A stretch of DNA of 64,000 nt, taken from positions 1-64,000 of the forward strand of contig JBQNCA010000002.1 of assembly GCA_052169645.1 (NCBI GenBank), written 5' to 3'. This document shows, one piece after another, positions 34,255 to 43,163 of the stretch. The DNA comes from JAIKWW01 sp052169645. GTDB lineage: Bacteria > Bacillota > Clostridia > Peptostreptococcales > Anaerovoracaceae. The notes below the pieces were generated by a model. The model did no database searches. It was given only the letters and a program-made list of their open reading frames with translations, and was not told where the DNA came from. A program made the translations under genes and the position numbers. Numbering within the stretch: the stretch's first letter is position 1; the number at the start of each line of letters is the position of its first letter.

Positions 34255-34511
34255 TCTGCCACCTCTGCTGTCTGCGGCTCATTTATAATACACACTGTCA
34301 GCATCAAAGTTCCGTCATCCTTTACTCTGACACGCACCACTCTTTCTGTCGGATAAAGCCTGCGCTCCAAAGCTTCAGTCATCATCTTTTTTCTGTGAGC
34401 TTCGGGTAATGCCGGCTCCGTTATTTCTGTATTATAGCAGATGCCTGCAGCATCAAGAATCCTTGCTGCTGCAGACATCTTCATTCCCGATATATCAGGT
34501 ATATTCTTCAA
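34251..34511 (-). CDS. Small stand-alone PASTA-like protein
   Basis: An 86-residue protein between frr and uppS. Its first half matches the PASTA pattern (IPDISGMKMSAAARILDAAG then ICYNTEI), and its second half (ERVVRVRVKDDGTLMLTVCI) could complete a PASTA-like alpha/beta fold. PASTA domains usually occur in tandem outside the cell on Ser/Thr kinases and PBPs; this one has no signal peptide, membrane helix or partner domain, so it is probably cytoplasmic. The start is TTG with AGAGG eight bases upstream; an internal ATG would truncate the motif. It is tightly coupled: 3 bases after frr and overlapping uppS. Function unknown. Confidence 0.75.
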   Translation of the reverse strand: MKNIPDISGMKMSAAARILDAAGICYNTEITEPALPEAHRKKMMTEALERRLYPTERVVRVRVKDDGTLMLTVCIINEPQTAEVAD

Positions 34512-34514
34512 AAA

Positions 34515-35069
34515 CTAAACCTCTAAAATTTCCTTATCCTTCTGAGCTATCATCTCATCTATTTTTTTTACACCGTCATCTGTCGCCTTCTGTATACGAT
34601 CAAGCCCCTTTTTCAAATCATCCTCTGTAATATCACCGTCTTTTTCGAGCTTCTTTGCATTGTCATTTGCATCACGGCGAAGATTCCTGACAGCAACCTT
34701 GGCATCCTCTCCCATTTTCTTTGTAGTCTTTGTGAGTTCTTTACGACGCTCCTCGGTCAACTGAGGAATAACAAGGCGTATAACCTTGCCGTCGTTTGAA
34801 GGATTAAATCCTAAATTTGCTTCATTTATAGCTTTTTCTATCTCTGAAATGCTCGAAGGGTCGAACGGTGAAATCATGAGCTGGCGAGGATCCGGAACGG
34901 AAATGTTCGCCATATTCTTTATAGGCGTAGGCGTTCCGTAATAACTTGCATTGATCTTGTCCAGGATAGCCGGGTTTGCCCTGCCTGCTCTGACTGTAGT
35001 AAGATCTTCCTTTAAAACTGAAATTGTTTTCTGTATCTTATCATTAAGATTGTTTATCAGGTTTTCCAT
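34515..35069 (-). CDS. frr: Ribosome recycling factor
   Basis: Splits post-termination ribosomes together with EF-G. The 184 residues match the family, with VRAGRANPAILDKI in the first helix, YYGTPTPIKNMANISVPDPR, and LTEERRKELTK in the last domain. GGAGGT five bases before the ATG at 35069 decides the start; in-frame upstream codons overlap this Shine-Dalgarno. It follows pyrH after a 210-base gap with a 21-base tandem repeat. Confidence 0.97.
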   Translation of the reverse strand: MENLINNLNDKIQKTISVLKEDLTTVRAGRANPAILDKINASYYGTPTPIKNMANISVPDPRQLMISPFDPSSISEIEKAINEANLGFNPSNDGKVIRLVIPQLTEERRKELTKTTKKMGEDAKVAVRNLRRDANDNAKKLEKDGDITEDDLKKGLDRIQKATDDGVKKIDEMIAQKDKEILEV

Positions 35070-35134
35070 GCTGACCTCCATTCCGCCGCCGTCGGCAGGC
35101 GGCACAAACAGTATTGAAAATCATTCTTTCACAC

Positions 35135-35197
35135 TAAGTTTCTTATTTTATATTATAAGTTTCTTATTTTATATTATAAGTTTCTTATTTTATATTA
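35135..35197. repeat. Three perfect copies of a 21-base tandem repeat
   Basis: The unit taagtttcttattttatatta is repeated three times with no mismatch (35135-35155, 35156-35176, 35177-35197) in the gap between pyrH and frr. The unit equals two helical turns. It may be a slippage product or a regulatory site for frr. The rest of the gap is AT-rich without a clear terminator. Confidence 0.85.
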
Positions 35198-35279
35198 ATT
35201 GATTTATATTTTATATAAATGATTTTCAGATTAAATTTTTACACACTTTGAAATATATTGTATTAAAAAATATCATATA

Positions 35280-35984
35280 TCAATAGATAACAGTTCCTAT
35301 CGGTTCTCCGCACACAGCCTTTATGATATTATCCGGCTCTCTCAATCCGAATACATGAATAGTTATCTTATTATCTCTGCATATCGAAGCTGCCGTTGAA
35401 TCCATAACCTGTAAATTCTTTTCCAGAACCTCCTGATGTGTAAGCTCCGTATATTTTTTCGCATCCGGATTTTTTTCAGGATCGCTGTCATATACGGCAT
35501 CGACTTTTTTTGCAAGAAGGATTACATCCGCCTCTATCTCCGCCGCTCTCAATGCAGCCGTAGTATCCGTGGAGAAAAACGGATTTCCTATTCCCGCTCC
35601 GAATATTACAACTATATCCTTGTTGAGCTGTGATATAGCACGTCGCCTTATATAAGGTTCTGCCACCTCTCTCATTTCTATAGCCGTCTGAACTCTCGTA
35701 GGTACCCCGTTGGCTTCAAATGCGTCCTGCAACGCCAGAGAATTTATAACTGTTGCCAACATTCCCATATGATCCGCAGTCGCTCTGTCCATGCTCTTGC
35801 TGGTACGACCTCTCCAAAAATTTCCGCCTCCGACTACTACCGCCACCTGTACACCGAGCGATCTGACCTTTCTAACCTCCAATGCAACCGTGTTGAGCAT
35901 ATCCTCGTCAAGACCGAAATGCTTCGGACCTGCCAGCGCTTCTCCGCTGATTTTTAATATAATCCTCTTATATTTGGGTTTCAT
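35280..35984 (-). CDS. pyrH: UMP kinase
   Basis: Phosphorylates UMP to UDP for nucleotide and cell-wall precursor supply. The 234 residues are typical: KISGEALAG at the start, VVGGGNFWRG, the GAGIGNPFFSTDTTAALRA stretch and DPEKNPDAKKY. AGAGGAAATT precedes the ATG. In many Firmicutes rpsB and tsf lie directly upstream; here the upstream neighbour is a divergent cell-wall operon. Confidence 0.97.
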   Translation of the reverse strand: MKPKYKRIILKISGEALAGPKHFGLDEDMLNTVALEVRKVRSLGVQVAVVVGGGNFWRGRTSKSMDRATADHMGMLATVINSLALQDAFEANGVPTRVQTAIEMREVAEPYIRRRAISQLNKDIVVIFGAGIGNPFFSTDTTAALRAAEIEADVILLAKKVDAVYDSDPEKNPDAKKYTELTHQEVLEKNLQVMDSTAASICRDNKITIHVFGLREPDNIIKAVCGEPIGTVIY

Positions 35985-36047
35985 AATTTCCTCTCATTAC
36001 AGTTCTCAAATTTACTCAAAAGAGCTTTTCAAACTTAATCGCAGTCC

Positions 36048-36076
36048 ATTATATCATAGAATTTAATAATATTGAA
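36048..36076 (-). promoter_or_regulatory. pyrH promoter (extended -10)
   Basis: On the minus strand TGATATAAT gives an extended -10 (TATAAT at 36053-36048) with a weak -35 (TTCAAT) 17 bases upstream. It lies about 65 bases before the pyrH ATG. Confidence 0.55.
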
Positions 36077-36118
36077 CGGGGAAGAAAAAATCATAAATAA
36101 AGTTAATGTAACATTAAT

Positions 36119-36147
36119 TTGCAAATATATTACATATATCATATCAT
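36119..36147 (+). promoter_or_regulatory. Promoter of the FHA-SEDS/PBP/LtaS-like operon
   Basis: TTGCAA (36119-36124) and TATCAT (36142-36147) are 17 bases apart, about 87 bases before the ATG at 36234. The leader contains the direct repeat ccgcag. Confidence 0.5.
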
Positions 36148-36233
36148 ATTCTTGAAAAGCATATATGCGCTGTACTTCCTATATTTGTGAAACCGCAGTG
36201 CAAATCCGCAGTTTATTATTCGGAGAATAAAGC

Positions 36234-38468
36234 ATGAATCTTACAACATATGCCATGATCAGCGGTTCAGATATATTAAGCACCGTACAACAGGGAATAT
36301 CAGGAATTCTGGACATAATCGGCTACGGCTTCACATGGGTATTTGAAAACAATGAATCTGCAGGAATTTTATATACCGGAATCATCCGCTGGATAATGCC
36401 TCTGCTGGCTCTCTCCATATTGCTCTCCGTGCTGCGACGAATGTTAAGAGTAAAAAATCCTAAGGAGATATGGGGCTATCTCAAATCTCCCGAGCTCGGC
36501 AATTTTCCTATAAATCATTGGGAGTCGACTATAGGTCGTGCCTCTCATTGCGACATTCCTATAAAATTTGCAACCGTTTCCAAAACTCAATGTGCAATCA
36601 TCCGAGCTGATGACGGCAGCTGGACTCTCCATAATCTCAGCGATATTAATCTTACAAAGGTAAACGGACGGGAGATTCTATCGGATACTGAGCTTCACCA
36701 CGGAGATATCATAGACTTCGGCGGAGTGGAACTCAAATTTTCCTCTATCAGTAAGCAGGAGCAGGCTGTTCAGATAAAAAGGCGAATGCTGTTGGAAAAG
36801 CCTGTACAGCCTTGGACATCATTTTTGCTGCTTTCCGCATTTCAGATACTCACTGCATTTCAGCTCATGCTGACCAGACATGATTACAGCAGAAGCATAC
36901 TTGCTTGTTACGGGATATTGCTCTTTGCCATGTGGGGATATGTTTTAATTACCCGTGCAGCCGGACAACGGGGATTTGAACCTGAAATTTTGGCATTCTT
37001 CGCCTGCACTATGAATCTTGCCGTTACCGCCACGTCAGCGCCTTACATATTGCCGAAGCAGACAGCTGCGATATTTCTGGGACTCATACTTTTTATAATG
37101 CTCGGCTACTATATGCGGGATTTGGAACGTGTTGTAAAGACAAGATATTTTATGGCGGGAGCAGCTGTCACGCTCTTTGTAATAAATATAATATTCGGTA
37201 AACTGCACTTCGGCGCAAGGAATTGGATTTCAATATTCGGAGTATCGATTCAACCTTCCGAAATAGCAAAGATTTGCTTTATATTTGCAGGCGCAGCCAC
37301 ATTGGACAGACTTTTCGCAAAAAGGAACCTCTTCGGTTTCATGTGCCTGTCCGGTTTCTGTCTGTTGGCTCTCGCAATCACCGGAGATTTCGGTACAGCT
37401 TCCATATTCTTTATAGTATTTTTGGTAATAGCTTACCTGCGCTCAGGCGATTTCGCCACTCTATCACTGATAACCGGCGCCGCCGCAGGCGCAATATTTA
37501 TGATCATTCGCTTCAAGCCTTACATTGCCTCAAGATTTGCAGTCTGGGGTCATGCATGGGAATATGCAAGTTCCACGGGATATCAGCAGGTACGTACCAT
37601 GTCGGCATCAGCCAGCGGCGGTTTGATCGGTGTAGGTGCCGGGAACGGCTGGCTTCACAATGTCGCCGCCTCAAATACCGACCTCGTATTCGGAATAATA
37701 TGTGAAGAATGGGGATTGATAATTGCACTTTTAACTGTATCAATCATAATTACACTTTCCATATTTACAAGACGTGTCGGCAGAAACGGCAGATCCTCCT
37801 ATTACACCATAGCCGCTTGCGCCGCAACATCTCTTTTGGTATTTCAGACCATTTTGAATGTATGCGGTTCTACCGATATACTTCCTTTGACAGGGGTCAC
37901 CTTTCCGTTCGTATCATGCGGAGGTACCAGCATGCTTGCTTCGTGGGGACTGCTCGCTTTTGTCAAAGCTGCCGATACCAGACAGAATGCAAGCTTTGCG
38001 GTGAAGAAAAAAGCTGCGCTCGGAGAAGCTCCCGACGACCCTCTGCAGGAACTTCAGGCGGAAAGCGATCTCGGAAATAATGAGCCGATGCATGAACAGG
38101 ATTATGAAGATCATAATGACTCGGAAATCGATTCGGATAAATTTGACAGCATTTGGAACAATACAAATCCTTATAATTTTTCGGAAGCAGCCTCTTTACA
38201 TGATACCGTAATTATGAACAGAAACAAAGAAATCGACGGAGCCTTGAAAAACACTGCTCTTTCCCATACTGTACAGCCTCATGAGCTTACAGCTGATAAA
38301 AGCAACGATGATGATATGGATGCATTTTTCGCACAATTTGATAATCCCGACGATAAAGCCGGATATTCAAATCCAAAGTCTTCCGACAATGACGATATCG
38401 AAGAATTTTTAAAGCAATTTGACAGCATCGGTACAACAAATCTGGATGAGGATGATTGGAGAAGCTAA
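36234..38468 (+). CDS. FHA domain - SEDS (FtsW/RodA) fusion, peptidoglycan polymerase
   Basis: A 744-residue membrane protein. An N-terminal helix (about 50-68) precedes a cytoplasmic FHA domain (about 90-175: STIGRASHCDI, VSKTQCAI, KVNGREI, HHGDIIDFGG). Then follow about ten helices of a SEDS glycosyltransferase with NWISIFGVSIQPSEIAKI, GDFGTASIF, ASNTDLVFGIICEEWG and PFVSCGGTSM. The last 140 residues form an acidic cytoplasmic tail. SEDS proteins polymerise glycan from lipid II with a class B PBP, encoded next. The FHA core is degenerate: the usual SxxH histidine is Q and NGT is NLT, although GR and S remain. GGAG eight bases upstream supports the start. Whether it serves elongation or division is not decided. 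Confidence 0.92.
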   Translation: MNLTTYAMISGSDILSTVQQGISGILDIIGYGFTWVFENNESAGILYTGIIRWIMPLLALSILLSVLRRMLRVKNPKEIWGYLKSPELGNFPINHWESTIGRASHCDIPIKFATVSKTQCAIIRADDGSWTLHNLSDINLTKVNGREILSDTELHHGDIIDFGGVELKFSSISKQEQAVQIKRRMLLEKPVQPWTSFLLLSAFQILTAFQLMLTRHDYSRSILACYGILLFAMWGYVLITRAAGQRGFEPEILAFFACTMNLAVTATSAPYILPKQTAAIFLGLILFIMLGYYMRDLERVVKTRYFMAGAAVTLFVINIIFGKLHFGARNWISIFGVSIQPSEIAKICFIFAGAATLDRLFAKRNLFGFMCLSGFCLLALAITGDFGTASIFFIVFLVIAYLRSGDFATLSLITGAAAGAIFMIIRFKPYIASRFAVWGHAWEYASSTGYQQVRTMSASASGGLIGVGAGNGWLHNVAASNTDLVFGIICEEWGLIIALLTVSIIITLSIFTRRVGRNGRSSYYTIAACAATSLLVFQTILNVCGSTDILPLTGVTFPFVSCGGTSMLASWGLLAFVKAADTRQNASFAVKKKAALGEAPDDPLQELQAESDLGNNEPMHEQDYEDHNDSEIDSDKFDSIWNNTNPYNFSEAASLHDTVIMNRNKEIDGALKNTALSHTVQPHELTADKSNDDDMDAFFAQFDNPDDKAGYSNPKSSDNDDIEEFLKQFDSIGTTNLDEDDWRS

Positions 38469-39829
38469 TGAAAAAAATTACATCAAGAACCGTAGTATGC
38501 TTGTTTTTGGCACTGCTTCTGCTCATAGGAACATCCCTTTTTACTTTCAGATTTGTAAAATACGGAGGAAGCTGGGTATCATATCCTTCAAACAGGCATG
38601 TATACGAAAACGGAGTGTTGAAATGCGGACGAATACTGGACAGAAACGGAGAGATACTGGCGGCATATGACAAAGGCTGGAAATATAACGACAAAAGGAA
38701 CATAAGAGAAGCCACGCTACATTCTGTAGGCGATCCGTCAGGTGTGATAGGCACAGGTGCTATAGGTGCCTTTGCAGATAAATTGACAGGCTATAATCTT
38801 ATAACCGGTACAAGTACGATGTTTTCAAACGGACGTGATTTATATCTGACCTTGGATGCCGATTTATGCTCCACGGCTTACAAAGCGTTAAACGGTCACA
38901 ACGGCACCGTAGGAGTTTACAATTATAAAACAGGTGAAATAATTTGTCTTGTCAGCAGTCGTTCTTACGATCCCGAACTCAAGATCGACCCGGACGATAA
39001 AGCTTACGACGGAGTCTACATAAACAGACTGACAGCAGCTTCCTTTGCCCCGGGTTCTACATTTAAGCTTATAACTTCAATGGCTGCACTTGAAGAAATT
39101 CCCGATATAAAAAGCAGAACCTTCACCTGCACGGGCAGAGAAGATTTTGAAGGTACGGCGGTCACCTGCAGTAAAGCTCACGGCAGGCTCAGCTTTGAAG
39201 AAGCTCTCAATGTATCATGTAACTGCACATTTGCCCGTATTGCCACCGAACTCGGCAGCTCAGCCATGAAAAAATATACAAAGCAGGCGGGCTTGACAAA
39301 CAGCTATTCTATAAACGGTATCAGCACAAAGCGCTCAAGCTTTGATTTTGATGCTGACGGAATCGGCGGACTCGCATGGTCGGGCGTAGGGCAGGGACGG
39401 GATCTCGTAAATCCGGCTTCAATGATGATATTTTGCGGAGCCGTCGCAAATGACGGAAAAGCTGCGATACCGCAGATTATAGACTACACTGCATTTCGCG
39501 AGGGTGTGAGATACAGCATATATATAAGGCATTACACCGATGAGCTTATAAATCCTCAGACTGCGGCATCTCTGAAAGCTATGATGAGAAGTAATGTCAC
39601 CGACAATTACGGAGAAAAAAACTTCCCCGGTCTTAATATATGTGCAAAGTCGGGTACGGCGCAGACTGACGGTTCCGCTCTTGACAATGCATGGTTTGCG
39701 GGATTTCTCGATGATGAATACCATCCTCTCGCCTTTATAGTGCTCGTGGAGGAAGGCGGAGCCGGAGCTTCGGTAGCAGGTCCGGTAGCGAATAAAGTTC
39801 TGCAGCAGGCTGTGAAAGCAGGTTATTAA
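38468..39829 (+). CDS. Class B penicillin-binding protein (PbpA/FtsI-like transpeptidase)
   Basis: A 453-residue D,D-transpeptidase: one N-terminal membrane anchor (VVCLFLALLLLIGTSLFTF), a short pedestal, then the transpeptidase with SxxK in PGSTFKLITS, SxN in NVSCNCTF and KSGTAQ (KTG box). It lacks the long dimerisation region of larger class B PBPs and resembles actinobacterial/clostridial PbpA. The ATG shares one base with the upstream SEDS stop (TAATG) and has GGAG six bases before it, so the two are translationally coupled, as expected for a SEDS-bPBP pair. Confidence 0.93.
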   Translation: MKKITSRTVVCLFLALLLLIGTSLFTFRFVKYGGSWVSYPSNRHVYENGVLKCGRILDRNGEILAAYDKGWKYNDKRNIREATLHSVGDPSGVIGTGAIGAFADKLTGYNLITGTSTMFSNGRDLYLTLDADLCSTAYKALNGHNGTVGVYNYKTGEIICLVSSRSYDPELKIDPDDKAYDGVYINRLTAASFAPGSTFKLITSMAALEEIPDIKSRTFTCTGREDFEGTAVTCSKAHGRLSFEEALNVSCNCTFARIATELGSSAMKKYTKQAGLTNSYSINGISTKRSSFDFDADGIGGLAWSGVGQGRDLVNPASMMIFCGAVANDGKAAIPQIIDYTAFREGVRYSIYIRHYTDELINPQTAASLKAMMRSNVTDNYGEKNFPGLNICAKSGTAQTDGSALDNAWFAGFLDDEYHPLAFIVLVEEGGAGASVAGPVANKVLQQAVKAGY

Positions 39830-39871
39830 ATCTTATCCTTAAAATCATTTTTTATAAAATATAAAATTGCC

Positions 39872-42193
39872 ATGAAAAAAAACATTATCGACAACAATAA
39901 CAATATAAAACTCGAAAAAAAGGAGGCTGCAGCAGCTTCTCCTATCTATAGACGCATTGCGGATCGTTTCAGCGTAACGCTCAAGACGTCTGTTATTGCA
40001 GTTTTTGCAGTGACAGGACTGTTATACATGCTCATAGCGTATTCGGATTCATACCTTAACAACGAAGAATTAACTCTCGGCACGGTGCTGTACGGCTTTT
40101 GTATCGCAGGCGCCGTATTTTCCGCCGTACTTATACCGTTTCAGCTGAATCCGTCACATAGTAAGGCTTCTCTACGAATTCCCCTCCTTTTATTTTTTGC
40201 AGTTCCTGTGGCTTCGCTTCTTATGTCGGAGGCTATGAACGGTGTCTTTATCTATGACTATTCTCCCGATGTATTTATAGCAAATTATGTACTCTTTTTA
40301 TTCATACAGTGCACACTGCTCACAATTTCCGGCAGTCTGCGTTTTTCTCTTGTACTGTCGTTATTTATAATATTCATATTTTCATTGGCAAACAGCTTGA
40401 TATCTCAATTCAGAGGTACTCCGCTTCTTCCTGTCGATTTGCTCAGTATAGTCACAGGTCTGAATGTTATTTCAAACTACAATATCACATTAAATTACAA
40501 GCTTATCACGGGCATAATACTTCTCATCTTTCTGATAATTATAATTTCCAAGCTGCCCGCTCCTGAGAATTCAAAAAATAAAAAGCTTATACTGAGAGGC
40601 TCGGCACTTGCATATACAATAACATTGCTGCTCATGTTCTTTTGCACTGATGTGGCTGCAGCCAACGGCTTTAAGCCGGATTTCTGGAATCAGGTACGGG
40701 GTTACCGCAATTCCGGTTCTCTGCTGAATTTCACACTCAATACCAAGTATTTATTCATATCGGAGCCTGAAAATTATGAAGCTTCAAAGATTTCAGACAT
40801 TGTAGCCGAATCCGTTTCTGAAAATGAGGATTTAAATATTTTAAACACTGCCGAGGAAATATATGAAAAAAATCCGATAAACGGCAGAATTCATGAACTT
40901 CAACCCGACAGCTCCTGCGGAAAATCGCCTGATTCCCCTACGGCTGTTCGATGCAGATCAAATATAAATCAGCCTCGATCACATGCAACAAAAAAATCTG
41001 CGGATATTCCGAATATCATAGTTATAATGAATGAAACTCTTTCCGATCTCAGGATATTGGGAGAATTTGAAACAAATAAAGATTATATGCCCTATATCAG
41101 AAATCTCACTGAAAATACTATTAAGGGGAATTTATATCTTCCGGTACACGGTGCAGGTACGAGCAATTCCGAATTTGAATTTTTAACCGGAAATTCCATG
41201 GCATTTCTGACAAGCGGCAGCAACGCCTATGAACTTTATATAAAGGAAAAGCTTCCTTCATTGGCTCATACCTTAAAAAATTTCGGATATTCTACAAACT
41301 CAATGCATCCTTATTATCGCAACAGTTGGCACAGAGCCGACAACTATCCTCTACTCGGATTTGACAATTTCACAAGCATAGAGGATATCCTCGGTGAAAA
41401 TTCCGTTCAGGCATATAGAGACGGAAGTATAGGTTTTTCAGAATTTCAGAAAAAGGTCGATGAACTTTATCCCGAACAGAATGTGCTTTTACGCGGCTTT
41501 ATAAGCGACTCGTTTGACCATAAATTTATAGAAAAAATGTACGAGGAAAAGGAAACAGGAAAACCGTTTTTCATGTTTAACGTTACAATGCAGAATCATG
41601 GAGGTTACGATTATTCATATGCCAATTTCAGACAGGAAATTCGTATAATTTCCCGGGATGACAGCTACTATCCTGATGTTAATCGCTATCTCTCGCTTAT
41701 CTATGAATCCGATAAAGCTGTAGGCGAGCTTGTAAATTATTTCAGCAAAATCGATGAACCTACGCTGATTTTAATATTCGGAGATCATCAGCCGAGCATC
41801 AGCACGGAATTTACGGAAAAGCTTCTCGGAAACAGGCTCTCCGATTTGAGACTTAAAGAAAAACAGAAGCTCTATGTTACTCCGTTTATGCTATGGGCAA
41901 ATTATGATATTCCCGAAGGCTACGTCGACCGAATGAGTTCCAACTATCTTTCCTCACTTCTGCTTCAGACGGCGGAGCTGCCGCTCACCGATTACGGAAA
42001 ATACCTCTGCTCGGTCTATAAAACTCTTCCTGTTATAGATACCGCAGGCTACATAGCTGCTGACGGAAAATATTATTCATACGATAAAGCTTCCGAATAC
42101 GATGAACTGTTGTCGAATTACAGATGCGTGGCATATAACGCTCTGTTCGGAAAAAATGAACGAAACAATAAAATATTCTATCCTGAATCATAA
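39872..42193 (+). CDS. LtaS-like membrane sulfatase-fold phosphoglycerol transferase
   Basis: A 773-residue protein with five or more N-terminal helices (to about 265) and an extracytoplasmic alkaline-phosphatase/sulfatase-fold domain (about 385-690). Likely active-site elements are IIVIMNETLSD (metal-binding E), HGAGTSNSEFEFLTG (catalytic T) and LILIFGDHQPS. This matches lipoteichoic-acid synthase and related phosphoglycerol transferases. The exact polymer is uncertain: it may modify teichoic acid or another glycan. It follows the PBP by 42 bases. I see no Shine-Dalgarno before the ATG. It converges on rluD with only four bases between stops. Confidence 0.88.
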   Translation: MKKNIIDNNNNIKLEKKEAAAASPIYRRIADRFSVTLKTSVIAVFAVTGLLYMLIAYSDSYLNNEELTLGTVLYGFCIAGAVFSAVLIPFQLNPSHSKASLRIPLLLFFAVPVASLLMSEAMNGVFIYDYSPDVFIANYVLFLFIQCTLLTISGSLRFSLVLSLFIIFIFSLANSLISQFRGTPLLPVDLLSIVTGLNVISNYNITLNYKLITGIILLIFLIIIISKLPAPENSKNKKLILRGSALAYTITLLLMFFCTDVAAANGFKPDFWNQVRGYRNSGSLLNFTLNTKYLFISEPENYEASKISDIVAESVSENEDLNILNTAEEIYEKNPINGRIHELQPDSSCGKSPDSPTAVRCRSNINQPRSHATKKSADIPNIIVIMNETLSDLRILGEFETNKDYMPYIRNLTENTIKGNLYLPVHGAGTSNSEFEFLTGNSMAFLTSGSNAYELYIKEKLPSLAHTLKNFGYSTNSMHPYYRNSWHRADNYPLLGFDNFTSIEDILGENSVQAYRDGSIGFSEFQKKVDELYPEQNVLLRGFISDSFDHKFIEKMYEEKETGKPFFMFNVTMQNHGGYDYSYANFRQEIRIISRDDSYYPDVNRYLSLIYESDKAVGELVNYFSKIDEPTLILIFGDHQPSISTEFTEKLLGNRLSDLRLKEKQKLYVTPFMLWANYDIPEGYVDRMSSNYLSSLLLQTAELPLTDYGKYLCSVYKTLPVIDTAGYIAADGKYYSYDKASEYDELLSNYRCVAYNALFGKNERNNKIFYPES

Positions 42194-42197
42194 AAAA

Positions 42198-43160
42198 TTA
42201 CCGATGCGGGAAATCAGAGCGGGATGCCGACAAACCCGCCTTTCGCATTGCAAAAATAAAACTATCGGAAAGACTGCTTTTAAACTCCATGTATTTACCC
42301 GTTGCCGGATGATTAAAACCGAGCAGAACCGCATGCAACACCTGCGAATCAATCCCCGGCATACCTTTCTTCGGTCCGTATACACAGTCTCCCAGAAGCG
42401 GATGCTTTATATGCGCCATATGTACTCTGATCTGATGCGTACGTCCCGTCTCAAGTCTGCATGCCACATAGGTAAATTTTCCGGAACGCTCTATAACCTG
42501 AAAATTGGTAACTGCTCTGCGACCGTGCTCCAAATTCGTCACAGCCATACGCAGCCTATTTTTCGGATCTCTGCCTATAGGTTCATCTATACGACCGCGA
42601 TCTTCCTTTATATTATTATAAACTACCGCTCTATACTCTCTCGTTATGCTGTGAGCCTCGAATTGCTTGGCAAGTCCGAGATGAGCATTGTCATTTTTGG
42701 CAACTACAAGTAATCCTCCGGTATCCTTATCTATACGGTGAACTATTCCCGGCCTGATTACCCCGTTTATTCCTGACAGAGAATCGCAGTGGTACATTAT
42801 CGCATTAACCAATGTGCCGGACTTATTTCCGGGAGCAGGATGCACCACCATGCCCTTTTCCTTATCAACCACAAGCACATCATCATCCTCATATACGATA
42901 TTCAGAGGAATAGGCTCAGGCATCACTTCGGAATCTTCCGCTTCAGGCACCGTAACATGTATTATATCGCCGCTTTTCAAACGATAATTTTTTGTTATGC
43001 CGCTTCTTCCAGCTACCGTTATGCTTTCATCTTTAATCAGCTTTTGTATAAAGCTTCGTGTCATTCCTTCGATATATGAAGCGATAAAAGCATCGATACG
43101 TTCGCCTTCAAGCTCAGGCTCTATCACTATGTCGAATTTTCCGTCTTTAACCTGTGCCAT
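42198..43160 (-). CDS. rluD: Pseudouridine synthase, RluA/RluD family
   Basis: Modifies uridines in 23S rRNA (RluD type). The 320 residues contain an N-terminal S4 domain (about 15-75) and the catalytic domain with HRIDKDTGGLLV, where D is the nucleophile, plus GRTHQIRVHMAH. Members of this family (RluA, C, D, YlyB) are hard to tell apart by eye; position next to lspA matches YlyB of B. subtilis. It starts 3 bases after the lspA stop. Confidence 0.9.
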   Translation of the reverse strand: MAQVKDGKFDIVIEPELEGERIDAFIASYIEGMTRSFIQKLIKDESITVAGRSGITKNYRLKSGDIIHVTVPEAEDSEVMPEPIPLNIVYEDDDVLVVDKEKGMVVHPAPGNKSGTLVNAIMYHCDSLSGINGVIRPGIVHRIDKDTGGLLVVAKNDNAHLGLAKQFEAHSITREYRAVVYNNIKEDRGRIDEPIGRDPKNRLRMAVTNLEHGRRAVTNFQVIERSGKFTYVACRLETGRTHQIRVHMAHIKHPLLGDCVYGPKKGMPGIDSQVLHAVLLGFNHPATGKYMEFKSSLSDSFIFAMRKAGLSASRSDFPHR

Positions 43161-43163
43161 AGT

